This document shows, piece after piece, positions 16,483 through 25,277 of a DNA stretch of 64,000 nucleotides; within the stretch, counting starts at the first letter, position 1, and every line of letters begins with the position of its first letter. Below the pieces are notes generated by a model. It saw nothing but the letters and a program-made list of their open reading frames with translations, was not told where the DNA came from and did no database searches. This DNA comes from Planctomycetota bacterium. GTDB taxonomy: Bacteria > Planctomycetota > PLA2. Made by a program: the position numbers and the translations under genes. The stretch covers positions 62,001-126,000 of the forward strand of contig JAJFFF010000023.1 of NCBI GenBank assembly GCA_021776785.1, in the 5' to 3' direction.

Positions 16483-17298
16483 TTAGCGACCGGGGGCACT
16501 GTTGCCGTTGCCGGTACCGTTGTTTGGGGTCTGGTTGCCTTCGCCCGTCGGGGCTTCGGGCGGATCGACGTCGTCGGCGTGCACAAAGTGGATGATGCGG
16601 AAAAACGTACGTCGTTCCGGTTCGAAGTCGTCGAGCCGCTTCGATTCCATCGTGAGCTGCGGCGCTTCGATCGTGAACTTCACGATCATGGCCGTGGGGT
16701 AGCCCTTGCGTTCCTCGGAGTCCCAGCTCTCAAACGTCTCGAGCTGCCGGTCCGCGGTGGCCTCGGTGTTCGTTTCCTCTTCGACGCGGTAGCCGACATA
16801 CGTCACGTCGAAGGCGTGGACGCGGTCGTAGACCTCATAGTAGTCGCCGCCGTCGAGCGGGGTCCCGTCCACGTAGTAGCTCTCGCGCCGATAGAGACGG
16901 CGCGAATCGCGGCGTGACGAACTTCGCGCCACGCGGTAGCCGAGTTCGTTGATCGGGCTGTGCGTCCAGCGGTCGTTGCCAAAGAACTCCTCCGTGCCGA
17001 TCGACCGGCGCGTCGCCACGAAGTGAAACGAGTCGGACGCTTGGCTGCCGAGCGAGTCGTCGCTGGCGCGGAACGGAAACGCGTCGCGCGCGCGTGGATG
17101 GATGTAAAGGCTGTGAATATCGTCTTCGATCAGGTCGAGGACGGCGGGTCCCACATTCGCAAACGAACGCGATTCGCGCGCATACTCCTCGAGCTGCAAA
17201 ACGCCGGTGAACACCTCGTAATAGGACGCCATCAACAGGCTGAACAACACCGTGGCCAGCACGATCTCGATGAGTGTGAACCCGCGCGCCCGCGTCAT
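16483..17298 (-). CDS. gspJ: T2SS minor pseudopilin GspJ-like
   Basis: 271 aa from ATG 17298. The type IV prepilin N-terminus is clear: MTRARGFTLIEIVLATVLFS, cleavage after Gly-6 and Glu at +5, then a single hydrophobic helix. The long C-terminal domain (EYARESRSFANVGPAVLDLIEDDIHSL, LGYRVARSSS, MIVKFTIEAPQL) fits GspJ, which sits at the pseudopilus tip with GspI and GspK. The end is an Asn/Gly/Thr-rich tail. The start overlaps the gspI stop by 4 bases (ATGA), so translation is coupled. A further 14 in-frame codons upstream are rejected because they would bury the prepilin signal. Confidence 0.8.
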   Translation of the reverse strand: MTRARGFTLIEIVLATVLFSLLMASYYEVFTGVLQLEEYARESRSFANVGPAVLDLIEDDIHSLYIHPRARDAFPFRASDDSLGSQASDSFHFVATRRSIGTEEFFGNDRWTHSPINELGYRVARSSSRRDSRRLYRRESYYVDGTPLDGGDYYEVYDRVHAFDVTYVGYRVEEETNTEATADRQLETFESWDSEERKGYPTAMIVKFTIEAPQLTMESKRLDDFEPERRTFFRIIHFVHADDVDPPEAPTGEGNQTPNNGTGNGNSAPGR

Positions 17299-17900
17299 GA
17301 TTCGTCTTCCTCGTCGGGCGGGAGGTGCACGGCCGTCCATGCGGAGCGCGGACGCATCGCGGCGGTCATCTCGTCCTCGGGCAATTCTTCGTACGACGGC
17401 GGATAGATCGTCACCCGAATAAACAGCATGAGATCGACGTCACCAGGCTGCCGCATCTCGGCGTCTTCGGACGGATCATCGGTATCCGACCCCGTCCCTT
17501 CTTCCGAGAACAACACTTCGTGAGTCTCGCCGCCTTCGATCTCGACGTTGCCCTCGGCGCCCGCTCCGACCACCTCTTTGATCTCGACTTCCCAGGTGTA
17601 GCCCTCGTATCGGCCCTCCAGTTCCTTTTGTTCGTCGAACAACGTGGTCGAGATGTTGGCGGGAAACTCACCGCCCTCCGCGCCGTCGCGGTATTTTTCA
17701 AACTCAAGGGTGACGAGGTCGAGGCGGAGGCGCAACAGCTCGGCCATGTCACGTTCGACTTCGGCTTGTGAGACGGCTTCGGCCGCGTCCGCTTGCCCGC
17801 TCAGCATGAACATCGTGATCAGGGAGAATAGAAGCAAGGCGAGGACGACCTCAAGCAACGTAAGGCCGCGCGCTGCGTACGAAGGATGCCGCACACTCAT
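17295..17900 (-). CDS. gspI: T2SS minor pseudopilin GspI-like
   Basis: 201 aa. Prepilin N-terminus RGLTLLEVVLALLLFSLI with cleavage after Gly-12 and Glu at +5. The globular part is acidic (EGNVEIEGGETHEVLFSEEG, DTDDPSEDAEM) and longer than the usual 120-130 aa of GspI. The assignment to GspI rests on the N-terminus and on position between gspH and gspJ. It overlaps both neighbours by 4 bases. Confidence 0.7.
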   Translation of the reverse strand: MSVRHPSYAARGLTLLEVVLALLLFSLITMFMLSGQADAAEAVSQAEVERDMAELLRLRLDLVTLEFEKYRDGAEGGEFPANISTTLFDEQKELEGRYEGYTWEVEIKEVVGAGAEGNVEIEGGETHEVLFSEEGTGSDTDDPSEDAEMRQPGDVDLMLFIRVTIYPPSYEELPEDEMTAAMRPRSAWTAVHLPPDEEDES

Positions 17901-18499
17901 CGGAGTTCACCTTCGGTACGCTTGAAGTCTTCCACGACGCGACCCGGCGCGTAGGACACGAAGCCGGGGAAGTTCACTTTGATTGTGCGCATCCGTTCCT
18001 CCTCGTCGAGCGAGGAGACGTTGTTGGACTCGATCACGATCGTGTGGGGCGGAACCGTGCCCTGCGGGTCGAACAGGACGCGGAAGCGTCCCTTGCGGAT
18101 CTCGTTTTTGCCTTCGAAGAACTCGAGGACAAACCCGTCGGGCAGATCATGCCACTCGATCTCCTCGGGGGTTAAGTTCTCCTCCAAGATGAGCTGCTTG
18201 ACCGGCTCGCGGCCCTCACGGACTTCGCCGTCCTGCTCCACTTCGATGGGGATTTGTACCGCCCACCGATGCTCTTCCGTGTCGTAGTGAATCGCGTACT
18301 TCGCTTGATCGACGATCGACTGGATGCGAATCGCTTCGATCATGCTTCCCAGTCGCGACGCCTCTTTCTCAAGCTCCTTCTCGGCGATCAACGAGTCCAA
18401 CATCAGAGGCGAGAACGCAAGGATCAAGCCGGCGATCACCAGGACCGCCACCATCTCGATGAGCGTAAACGCGCGGGAGGAACGTTGAGAATGCATCAT
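17897..18499 (-). CDS. gspH: T2SS minor pseudopilin GspH-like
   Basis: 200 aa. Prepilin signal SRAFTLIEMVAVLVIAGLIL with Ala, not Gly, at the -1 position before Phe: unusual but known in minor pseudopilins. The body has RLGSMIEAIRIQSIVDQAKYAIHYD, a helix-strand pattern seen in GspH/FimT, and ends in VNFPGFVSYAPGR. It lies 34 bases after gspG and overlaps gspI by 4 bases. Confidence 0.75.
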   Translation of the reverse strand: MMHSQRSSRAFTLIEMVAVLVIAGLILAFSPLMLDSLIAEKELEKEASRLGSMIEAIRIQSIVDQAKYAIHYDTEEHRWAVQIPIEVEQDGEVREGREPVKQLILEENLTPEEIEWHDLPDGFVLEFFEGKNEIRKGRFRVLFDPQGTVPPHTIVIESNNVSSLDEEERMRTIKVNFPGFVSYAPGRVVEDFKRTEGELR

Positions 18500-18533
18500 G
18501 CGGTGGAGACAACGCGAGGAATCGTACGCCTGG

Positions 18534-18926
18534 TCAGTCCTTCAATTTGGGATACCGGATGTCGTCTTCGGTACCCTCTTCACCGTCTTCGCCGAACGAC
18601 ACCACAGCGAAGCGGCGTCCGTCGCGAACCAAAACGTAGGGGTTGCCCCACGGATCGTCTTGCAGAACTAAGAAGTCGTCGTCCCCTTCTTTGAGGGGCG
18701 ATTCCATGTCCTCGAGCGAGTTGGGCATCTTCTTCGTATGAAGCTTCCAGATGTGGATCTTGTCGTAGTAGTCCTTGCACTTCGCTTCGGCAACACCCTC
18801 TTGGCCCATGCCGAGCATCTTCCAGACCTCGGGACCGACGAGTGCGGCCAGAAGGCCGACGATGACGACCACGACCATGATCTCGATCAGCGTGAAGCCG
18901 CGACGGTTGTTCTTGTTCTGATTCAT
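18534..18926 (-). CDS. gspG: T2SS major pseudopilin GspG
   Basis: 130 aa, normal length. N-terminus RRGFTLIEIMVVVVIVGLLA with cleavage after Gly-10 and Glu at +5. The C-terminal part has the GspG core: DYYDKIHIWKLHTKKMPNSLEDM, DPWGNPYVLVRDGRRF, and the calcium-loop region SFGEDGEEGTEDDIRYP. GspG subunits polymerise into the pseudopilus. The start codon overlaps the gspF stop by one base. Confidence 0.93.
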   Translation of the reverse strand: MNQNKNNRRGFTLIEIMVVVVIVGLLAALVGPEVWKMLGMGQEGVAEAKCKDYYDKIHIWKLHTKKMPNSLEDMESPLKEGDDDFLVLQDDPWGNPYVLVRDGRRFAVVSFGEDGEEGTEDDIRYPKLKD

Positions 18927-20194
18927 TAAGGTCCTCCGACCACGGATGAGGTTTGCAGGATCGGCAGCATGACGGAGATGACGATGAAGCCCACGACGAA
19001 GGCGAGCAGCACAATCATGACGGGCTCAAGTACAGCGAGCGCGCGCGTCGTGGTCGATTCGATCTCTTCCTCGTACGCTTCCGCGATGCGCTCGAGCATT
19101 TCGTCGAGCTGGCCGGTTTGTTCGCCGACGGCCACCATGTAGCCGACGACGGGGGGGAAGACGCCGGATTTTTTCAGCGGCGTCGCGATGTCAGCGCCCT
19201 CAAGGATGCGCCCTCGCACATCGTCGATGACGTTTTCCATCAGCTTGTTGTTGAGAACTTTTTTGACGATGTCGAGCGACTCCAAGACGGTGACGCCCGA
19301 GCGGAGCAGTGTCGACATCGTCACGGCGAAACGGCTCACGATCTGTTTCTTGAACAGGCTGCCCAGAATCGGCATGCGTAGTTTCATGCCGTCCCACCAG
19401 AGACGAACACCCGGCTGCGCGAGCGCGACGTAGCGCCAGAAGATCCACGCGCCGAAAATGACGATGATGATCCACAGCAGGTTGTTTTGCATGAACGTCG
19501 ACGTAACGTCCAAGAGCTTCGTCATCCACGGCAGCTCTTGGCCGCGCGACTTCGCGATCGTCACCAACTTGGGCACGACGACGTTGACCAAGAAGATGAC
19601 GACCGCCGCGCCGACGGTGAGCATGATCGCCGGATAGATGAGCGCGGTCTTGACGCGCGAGTTCAGGCGCTGCTGCTTGACGCGGTAATCGGCCAAGCGC
19701 ACAAGGACATCGTCGAGGTTGCCGGACGCTTCGCCCGCCTTGATCATGTTGACGAACAGATCGTCGAACAGTTTCGGGTGCATCTCGAGCGCTTCGCCGA
19801 AGCTCTTACCGCGTGTGACCTGTTCGCGGATATCGCGAAAGATTACCTCGATATCTTTGTGCTCGACCTGCTCGATCAACGCGGTCAACCCCTGCGCGAG
19901 CGGGATACCGGAGCGCACGAGAGTCGCCAGTTGGCGCGTGTAGATCGGAAGCGACGAATCGCCCTTGATCCCGCGCTCCATTTGAATGACGCGCTTCCAC
20001 CCGCCGACACGCTTCGCGCTCCCTTGATCTTCGAGATTGGTCGCCTGCGCGGAGATCGCGGAGATGTTGAGGTCCGTGACCATCACGCCTTGGTCGCGCA
20101 GCTTCGAGCGCGCTTCGCGCGGCGAGTCCGCATCCACGATCCCGTCGCGATTCCCGCCGCCGCGGTCCACGCCTTTGTATTCGTAGATCGGCAT
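18926..20194 (-). CDS. gspF: T2SS inner-membrane platform protein GspF
   Basis: 422 aa. Two tandem T2SSF domains with three membrane helices: first domain with YTRQLATLVRSGIPLAQGLTAL, helix PAIMLTVGAAVVIFLVNVVV, second helix NLLWIIIVIFGAWIFW, second domain with SRFAVTMSTLLRSGVTVLESL, last helix MIVLLAFVVGFIVISVMLPI. The N-terminal MPIYEYKGVDRGG is typical. GspF transmits motion from the GspE ATPase to the pseudopilus. It overlaps gspE and gspG by one to three bases. Confidence 0.95.
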   Translation of the reverse strand: MPIYEYKGVDRGGGNRDGIVDADSPREARSKLRDQGVMVTDLNISAISAQATNLEDQGSAKRVGGWKRVIQMERGIKGDSSLPIYTRQLATLVRSGIPLAQGLTALIEQVEHKDIEVIFRDIREQVTRGKSFGEALEMHPKLFDDLFVNMIKAGEASGNLDDVLVRLADYRVKQQRLNSRVKTALIYPAIMLTVGAAVVIFLVNVVVPKLVTIAKSRGQELPWMTKLLDVTSTFMQNNLLWIIIVIFGAWIFWRYVALAQPGVRLWWDGMKLRMPILGSLFKKQIVSRFAVTMSTLLRSGVTVLESLDIVKKVLNNKLMENVIDDVRGRILEGADIATPLKKSGVFPPVVGYMVAVGEQTGQLDEMLERIAEAYEEEIESTTTRALAVLEPVMIVLLAFVVGFIVISVMLPILQTSSVVGGP

Positions 20195-21903
20195 TAGAAG
20201 GCGTCAAGCTGCGTGACGCGCAGCACCTCGGAGGCCGTGGTGACGCCGGCGACAACTTTGGACGCACCGTCCATGCGCAAGGTCCGGCAGCCGCGATCGA
20301 TCGCGGATTTTTTGATGACGCTCGAGCTCATGCCCTCCATCACCTGCTCTTTAAGGTCCTCGTCCACCGGCAAGATCTCGTAGATGCCGGTTCGATCGAC
20401 GTAGCCTGTGTTGAAGCAGTTCGGACACCCGGCGCCGCGCCAGATCTTGCCGTCCGGGAATTGGTCCATGCTGACGCCGATGGACTTCAGGTCAAACAGT
20501 TCCTGCTCGTCCGGCTCAGACAGGCTTACGCAGTCCGGGCAGATGCGGCGCACAAGACGCTGCGCGATGACGCAGATGATCGAAGACGCCACGAGGTACG
20601 GCTCGAGCCCGATGTCCACCAAACGCGTGACGGTGCTCGCCGCGTCGTTGGTGTGAAGCGTCGAGTACACCAAGTGACCGGTGAGCGCCGCTTGAATCGC
20701 GATGCGCGCGGTTTCCACGTCTCGAATCTCGCCGACCATCATGATGTCGGGGTCTTGGCGCAGCAGGTGTCGTAGGCCGACGGCGAACGTCAGGCCCTTC
20801 TTCTCGTTGATCTGAATCTGGCTGATGCCGTCGAGCTGATACTCGATGGGATCCTCCAGCGTGATGACGTTGAGCTTGTCGGAGTTGACCTTTTGCAACG
20901 AGGCGTAAAGCGTCGTCGACTTACCCGAACCGGTGGGGCCGGTGACCAAGATGATGCCGTGTTGGTACTGAATGTACCGCTTCAGCATTTCGAGGTTTTC
21001 GTCCTCGAGTCCGATCTCTTCCATCTCGTACAGCCGCGCACTCTTGTCGAGGAGGCGCAGCACGATGCGTTCGCCGTGACTCGTCGGAACCGACGAGATA
21101 CGAATATCGACATCGGCGTCGCCGATCTTCACGCTTGCGCGACCGTCTTGCGGCATGCGACGTTCGGCGATGTCCATCTCGCCCATGACCTTGATGCGGG
21201 ACAAAATCGCGTCCTGCACTTTTTTGGGCGGCGCTTCCATGTCGTAGAGCACGCCGTCAATGCGGTAGCGCACTTGCAAGCGATCTAAAAACGGTTGGAA
21301 GTGCACATCCGACGCGCGCATCTTGAGCGCGTTGAAGAGGATCATGTTGACCAAGCGGATGACCGGCGCTTTGTTGGCGGTCGCCAGCAAGTCTTCCGAC
21401 GCGTCGATCGCCTCGGCCTCCTTGAGGATGTCATCCTCGCGCAGACCTTCCATCGTCTCATCGACGATGCCCGACTTGTTTTTGTAGCCGCGGTTGATCA
21501 GGCTCGTGATCTCGGTGCGCGGCGCGAGCACGGGCTCGACCTCGCATTGCAGCATCGTCGCCAGATCATCCATCGGGTGCGTGTCGAGCGGAAATGCCGT
21601 CGCGATCTTCATCGCGCCGTTGTTGCGGCCGACAGCCACGAGCGCGTAGTTGCGCGCGAATCCAACGGGAACGTTGTTTAGAAAGTCATCGGGAACGATC
21701 TCTTCGCCGAGGCCGGGCTGGTAGGGGAGCTCCAGCGCGAACGCGAGCGTCCGGAGAAGGTCGTTCTCCGACATGTATCCCTTGTGCAGGATGATCTTTT
21801 CGAAACTCTGCCCGGTTTCTTCCTCGAGACGGAACGCTTCTTCCAGGCGCGCCTCGTCAAGGAGCCCATGCTTTTTTACGAACTCGCGGATCAGGTCTCT
21901 CAT
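20194..21903 (-). CDS. gspE: T2SS assembly ATPase GspE
   Basis: 569 aa, full length. N-terminal MshEN-type domain (about 1-150), then the catalytic domain with ASDVHFQPFLDRLQVRYRIDG (about 198-217), Walker A GPTGSGKST (322-330), Asp box ITLEDPIEYQL, Walker B PDIMMVGEIRDVETA (385-399) and His box STLHTND. The zinc-binding CxxC pairs are C455/C458 and C493/C496. It powers pseudopilus assembly from the cytoplasmic face. A 13-bp hairpin separates it from gspD. Confidence 0.96.
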   Translation of the reverse strand: MRDLIREFVKKHGLLDEARLEEAFRLEEETGQSFEKIILHKGYMSENDLLRTLAFALELPYQPGLGEEIVPDDFLNNVPVGFARNYALVAVGRNNGAMKIATAFPLDTHPMDDLATMLQCEVEPVLAPRTEITSLINRGYKNKSGIVDETMEGLREDDILKEAEAIDASEDLLATANKAPVIRLVNMILFNALKMRASDVHFQPFLDRLQVRYRIDGVLYDMEAPPKKVQDAILSRIKVMGEMDIAERRMPQDGRASVKIGDADVDIRISSVPTSHGERIVLRLLDKSARLYEMEEIGLEDENLEMLKRYIQYQHGIILVTGPTGSGKSTTLYASLQKVNSDKLNVITLEDPIEYQLDGISQIQINEKKGLTFAVGLRHLLRQDPDIMMVGEIRDVETARIAIQAALTGHLVYSTLHTNDAASTVTRLVDIGLEPYLVASSIICVIAQRLVRRICPDCVSLSEPDEQELFDLKSIGVSMDQFPDGKIWRGAGCPNCFNTGYVDRTGIYEILPVDEDLKEQVMEGMSSSVIKKSAIDRGCRTLRMDGASKVVAGVTTASEVLRVTQLDAF

Positions 21904-21985
21904 CGTGGCTTATGGATCCTCACGTCGTGCATCCAGACATTGGACGCGGCATCGGCACGGTTTCGTGCGAAGGGCGGATTCTAAC

Positions 21986-22023
21986 ACGGCCGCGCGGAAG
22001 CTGGTTGCTGTCCGCGCGGCCGT
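21986..22023. terminator. Strong 13-bp hairpin between gspD and gspE
   Basis: Perfect inverted repeat acggccgcgcgga / tccgcgcggccgt (21986-21998 and 22011-22023) with a 12-base loop. Neither strand has a T run after it, so it is not a canonical terminator; it may instead attenuate or cut transcripts so that gspD and the downstream gsp genes are made in different amounts. Confidence 0.55.
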
Positions 22024-22044
22024 AAGTCGCCTCTAAAACCGCGC

Positions 22045-24267
22045 TCAGCGCGACTTTTTGGCGCGATCGCGCAGCTTCTTCAGCTCCGTCAGCGCCTGCT
22101 CCGCCGGGACCTCGACAAACCGACCCGCATCGACGAGCGAGCTGATGTCTAAGCGGGCGATGTCGGCCTCTTCGGGGCTCTTGAAGCGCGGGTCGTTCTT
22201 GAAGATGGCGTTGTGGACTTCGACAGCCTCGATCAATTCGTCGGCCTTCATCTTCGCGATCCAGCTCTGCTTGTGCAGGTCATCGAAGCTCACCCCGCGC
22301 TGACGCAGGATGTGCGGCGTGACGAAGATGAACAGGTTGCGACGAATCTTTCGGCGCGACTTGTTCTTAAACAGGTAGCCGAGGACGGGGAGGTCGCCGA
22401 GCAGCGGCACCTTGGCCTCCGACACGGTCTCCTCCTCCGAGATCAAGCCGCCCATAACCACGGTGTGCTCGTTGGGCAGCGCCACCGTGGTCATGATGGA
22501 GTTGGTCGAGCGCGGCGGCGGGAGACCGGCGCCCGGCGAATCGCCGGAAAACGACGACACCTCAAGTTCAAGGTCCAAGCGCAGGTAGTTGTCTGCCGAG
22601 ATGTGGGGTGACACGGTGAGCGTCACGCCGGCATCGACGAAGTCCTGGAACCCGTTGGTCTGACTGCCGGACGCGTTGTCGGTCGTCGAACTCGTCGGCT
22701 GCTCGTTGAGCGACTCGAGCGTCGCGGAGTGGTTGTCGTACGTGACCACCGAAGGCATCGACACGATCTTGGCGTTGTTGAGGTTTTGAATCGCCTGCAA
22801 CAAGACAGGGATGCCGCCGTTGCGGAAGATACCCGCGACTAAGCCGCCGCCTTCTTGCGAAAGGTTAGTCGGGACGTTGATGTCCGGAATGCCGTCGTTG
22901 TCGGTGTCTTCAAACGTCGAGAGGCCAAAGTTTGTGACGCCGAAGCCGGACTCGCGGTTGCCGTTTAAGCCGCCTTCGTCGATACCAACCAACTCGATGC
23001 CCAGCTGGAAATCCTTGGTGCGCGTGAGGCTGATGATCGTCGCCTCGATCAGCACCTGGTCCTTCGGCTTGTCGAGCTGCGAAATGATGTCTTTGAGCGC
23101 GGTGATCGTCTTGCGATCCGCCACGAGGATGAGCGAGTTCGTCGCCGCGTCCGGAACCACCTGCGGTTCGATGTCGTCGTTGCGACCGCCGGTGCGCTGA
23201 ATGTTTTGATTGCGCGGGCCGGTCGGACGCTGCGGTCCGGTGCCGGGCAGCGAGCCGCCCAAGCCGTCGAGCACCTGGCTCATCGTGTCCGCGACGTCTT
23301 CGGCTTCCACGTGATTCAAGCGAATGACCTCGACGCTGGAGCCCTGATCCGCCACCTGGTCGAACTTTTCCACCAGACGTTTGATCATCTGGAAGTCTTC
23401 TTCGGTGGATGCGACCACGAGCGCGTTACGCGGCTCGTACGCGAGGATGCGCGGTTCCGGCGACTGTGTGGTGACGCGCGTGGTGCGCCCGCGACCACCC
23501 GATGTCGTCACCGCTTGCCGCTGCGCCACCACGAGCTCTCCGACGATGTCGGCGACGTCTTCGGCGTACGCGAACTTGAGCTCGATGAACTCCATCACCA
23601 TCGTCTTGCCCGGAGGCGTCACATCCATCTGTTGGATGAGGCGCGCCATCGCTGCCACGGTGGGCGCGAAGTCCATGATGATGATCGAGTTCGAACCCGG
23701 CACCTCATGCACGCGGCCGATGCCGGCCGGACTCACCATCGTCGAAAGCGCGGTGCGCAACGTGGTGAGATTCTCGATGTTTTTGATCGGGATCGCGCAC
23801 GAGATGTAGCGACCGTCGTTGTCGGCGTATTTGTCGAGCTCTTTGTAGTCGACGTAAAACGCTTTGTTCTTGATGAAGTTGTTCGTCGAGCGCGAGTCGA
23901 TCACCAAGTAGATCTCGTATCCCTTGGGGCCGATCGGAACGAGCGTCAGCTCATAAAACGCGAGGATTGCGCGGAACACGTCAAACGATCGCTCCTGCGG
24001 AATCTGATGCGAGAAGCCGGCGCCCATCTTCTGGTTGCGCACGCGGGCGCCCGCCGGGTCGTACAAGAGCGGCTTGCCGGTCGCCTTCGAGATCTGATCC
24101 AAGAAGTCTTTAATCTCAAGCTCTTTGTCGATCTTGATCGTGACGAGTCCGTTTTTTCCGTTCTCTTTGTTTTCGCCCTCTTTCTCGTCGTCGCCTTGGG
24201 CGAACGCGGACGAACTAAGGACCAAGAGGACCAGCGATAACCAACCGAACTGTGCCAACAAACGCAT
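22045..24267 (-). CDS. gspD: T2SS outer-membrane secretin GspD
   Basis: 740 aa from ATG 24267, with a signal peptide (MRLLAQFGWLSLVLLVLSSSAFAQ). N0/N1-N3 domains follow (KIDKELEIKDFLDQISKATGKPLLYDP; two KH-like repeats with VEVIRLNHVEAEDVADTM), each with a Gly/Arg or Asn/Gln-rich loop. The secretin domain begins near VLIEATIISLTRTKDFQLGIELVG and has VTYDNHSATLESLNEQPT, LTVSPHISADNYLRLDLEL and VVMGGLISEEETVSEAKVPLLGDLPVLGYLF. A ribosome site (aaaggaagg) is 10 bases upstream. The 20 codons before 24267 in the open frame are rejected. It is the first gene of the gsp run. Confidence 0.95.
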   Translation of the reverse strand: MRLLAQFGWLSLVLLVLSSSAFAQGDDEKEGENKENGKNGLVTIKIDKELEIKDFLDQISKATGKPLLYDPAGARVRNQKMGAGFSHQIPQERSFDVFRAILAFYELTLVPIGPKGYEIYLVIDSRSTNNFIKNKAFYVDYKELDKYADNDGRYISCAIPIKNIENLTTLRTALSTMVSPAGIGRVHEVPGSNSIIIMDFAPTVAAMARLIQQMDVTPPGKTMVMEFIELKFAYAEDVADIVGELVVAQRQAVTTSGGRGRTTRVTTQSPEPRILAYEPRNALVVASTEEDFQMIKRLVEKFDQVADQGSSVEVIRLNHVEAEDVADTMSQVLDGLGGSLPGTGPQRPTGPRNQNIQRTGGRNDDIEPQVVPDAATNSLILVADRKTITALKDIISQLDKPKDQVLIEATIISLTRTKDFQLGIELVGIDEGGLNGNRESGFGVTNFGLSTFEDTDNDGIPDINVPTNLSQEGGGLVAGIFRNGGIPVLLQAIQNLNNAKIVSMPSVVTYDNHSATLESLNEQPTSSTTDNASGSQTNGFQDFVDAGVTLTVSPHISADNYLRLDLELEVSSFSGDSPGAGLPPPRSTNSIMTTVALPNEHTVVMGGLISEEETVSEAKVPLLGDLPVLGYLFKNKSRRKIRRNLFIFVTPHILRQRGVSFDDLHKQSWIAKMKADELIEAVEVHNAIFKNDPRFKSPEEADIARLDISSLVDAGRFVEVPAEQALTELKKLRDRAKKSR

Positions 24268-24585
24268 GAGCCGTTTACCTTCCTTTGGGAGGGGAAAGCG
24301 GGTCGCCGCCGCGCGTGCAAACCCCAAGGATCAAAATCTCCATCCTTAGATTTCGTACGTGCTTTGTCTCGAACCGCCCTGTCCAAACGATAAGGGCGAG
24401 GGTCGAAACCCGCAACTGCTGGATTCCGCCCGTCTTAGGTCAGACGCGTCGGTCCCGCGGGTCCTTCCCGCTTTCTGAAACGGACCCACGCGGGCCGTCG
24501 AGCGAAGCGGTCGGACGGTCCACGAACGTAGTTCCCGGCGCTGTGTCTGGGAGACACGGAGAAGGTCGGGCGAAGATCGGCCGGT
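24268..24585. other. 318-base gap upstream of gspD
   Basis: No gene found. On the minus strand this is the leader and presumed promoter region of the gsp operon. It contains a small perfect hairpin gtgtct-ggg-agacac (24543-24557) and GC-rich partial inverted repeats near 24455-24510, but no promoter I can assign with confidence. Confidence 0.5.
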
Positions 24586-24867
24586 CTAGACCGGGAGGTG
24601 CGGGTAGGCGAAGTACATCGCGACCGCGCCCGCGGCGAATGCCAGCACGATCAGGGCCGTGTGGGCCAAGGGGCCCAGGCCGCTGCCGTCGCGGATCACG
24701 GTCCGCGTCTTTCCGCGCCGGGTGCGGCTTTTGAGCCGTTTGTCGGCACATCGGCCGCAAATTCCGTCAATCGGGCCCTTGTATCCGAAGTAAATCGGCT
24801 GCCCGCAGTCCCCGCAAGGCTTGTCGAGGCCCAGCTTGCGCGGGCCGGTCTCGGTCTTTGATTTCAC
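24586..24867 (-). CDS. Small zinc-ribbon membrane protein, unknown function
   Basis: 93 aa from GTG 24867, preceded by aaaaaagga. The N-terminal half has two Cys pairs, CGDCGQPI (C18, C21) and CGRC (C37, C40), spaced as in a zinc ribbon. A basic linker (KRLKSRTRRGKTRTVIR) leads to one C-terminal membrane helix (TALIVLAFAAGAVAMYFAY). It diverges from rpsU. No family name is known to me. Confidence 0.65.
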   Translation of the reverse strand: MKSKTETGPRKLGLDKPCGDCGQPIYFGYKGPIDGICGRCADKRLKSRTRRGKTRTVIRDGSGLGPLAHTALIVLAFAAGAVAMYFAYPHLPV

Positions 24868-24916
24868 GTCCTTTTTTCGGCCGAGCGGGGTTTCGGACTT
24901 GAGTCGGGCGCATCGC

Positions 24917-24946
24917 TTGACCGATTCTCGCCGGGGGGCCTATAGT
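24917..24946 (+). promoter_or_regulatory. Sigma-70-type promoter for rpsU
   Basis: TTGACC (24917-24922) and TATAGT (24941-24946) are 18 bases apart; transcription would start near 24953, giving a short leader of about 34 bases to the TTG start of rpsU. Confidence 0.65.
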
Positions 24947-24986
24947 GAGGGATTGCCGATAACACGGCATCTTAAAGGAGTTCGTC

Positions 24987-25175
24987 TTGGTCAAAGTCCA
25001 AGTCAAGCCCAGCGAACCGCTGGACAAGGCACTGCGTCGTCTACGTAAGATCTGTAACAACGAAGGCATCACGCGCGAGATGAAGCGCGCTTCGGTCTAT
25101 GAGAAGCCGAGCGAGCGCCGTCGTCGCAAGGAGCGCGAGCGGATTAAGGCAATCCGTTTGTCCAGCCGAAGTTAG
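24987..25175 (+). CDS. rpsU: Ribosomal protein bS21
   Basis: 62-aa basic protein of the small ribosomal subunit, involved in initiation. The sequence VKVQVKPSEPLDKALRRLRK then CNNEGITREMKRASVYEKPS is standard bS21, ending in a basic helix (RRRRKERERIKAIR). The start is TTG at 24987, decided by the excellent Shine-Dalgarno aaaggag at 24974-24980, six bases upstream. A TTG start in a ribosomal protein gene may limit expression. Confidence 0.96.
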   Translation: MVKVQVKPSEPLDKALRRLRKICNNEGITREMKRASVYEKPSERRRRKERERIKAIRLSSRS

Positions 25176-25277
25176 AGATACAGGGCGCGATCGCGACTCC
25201 GGCTGTCGGAGGACGAAGAATCGCGCCTCGGCTATAGCGGGTCGCAATAGCGCGGCTCGCCCGGCGAACGGGACGTG

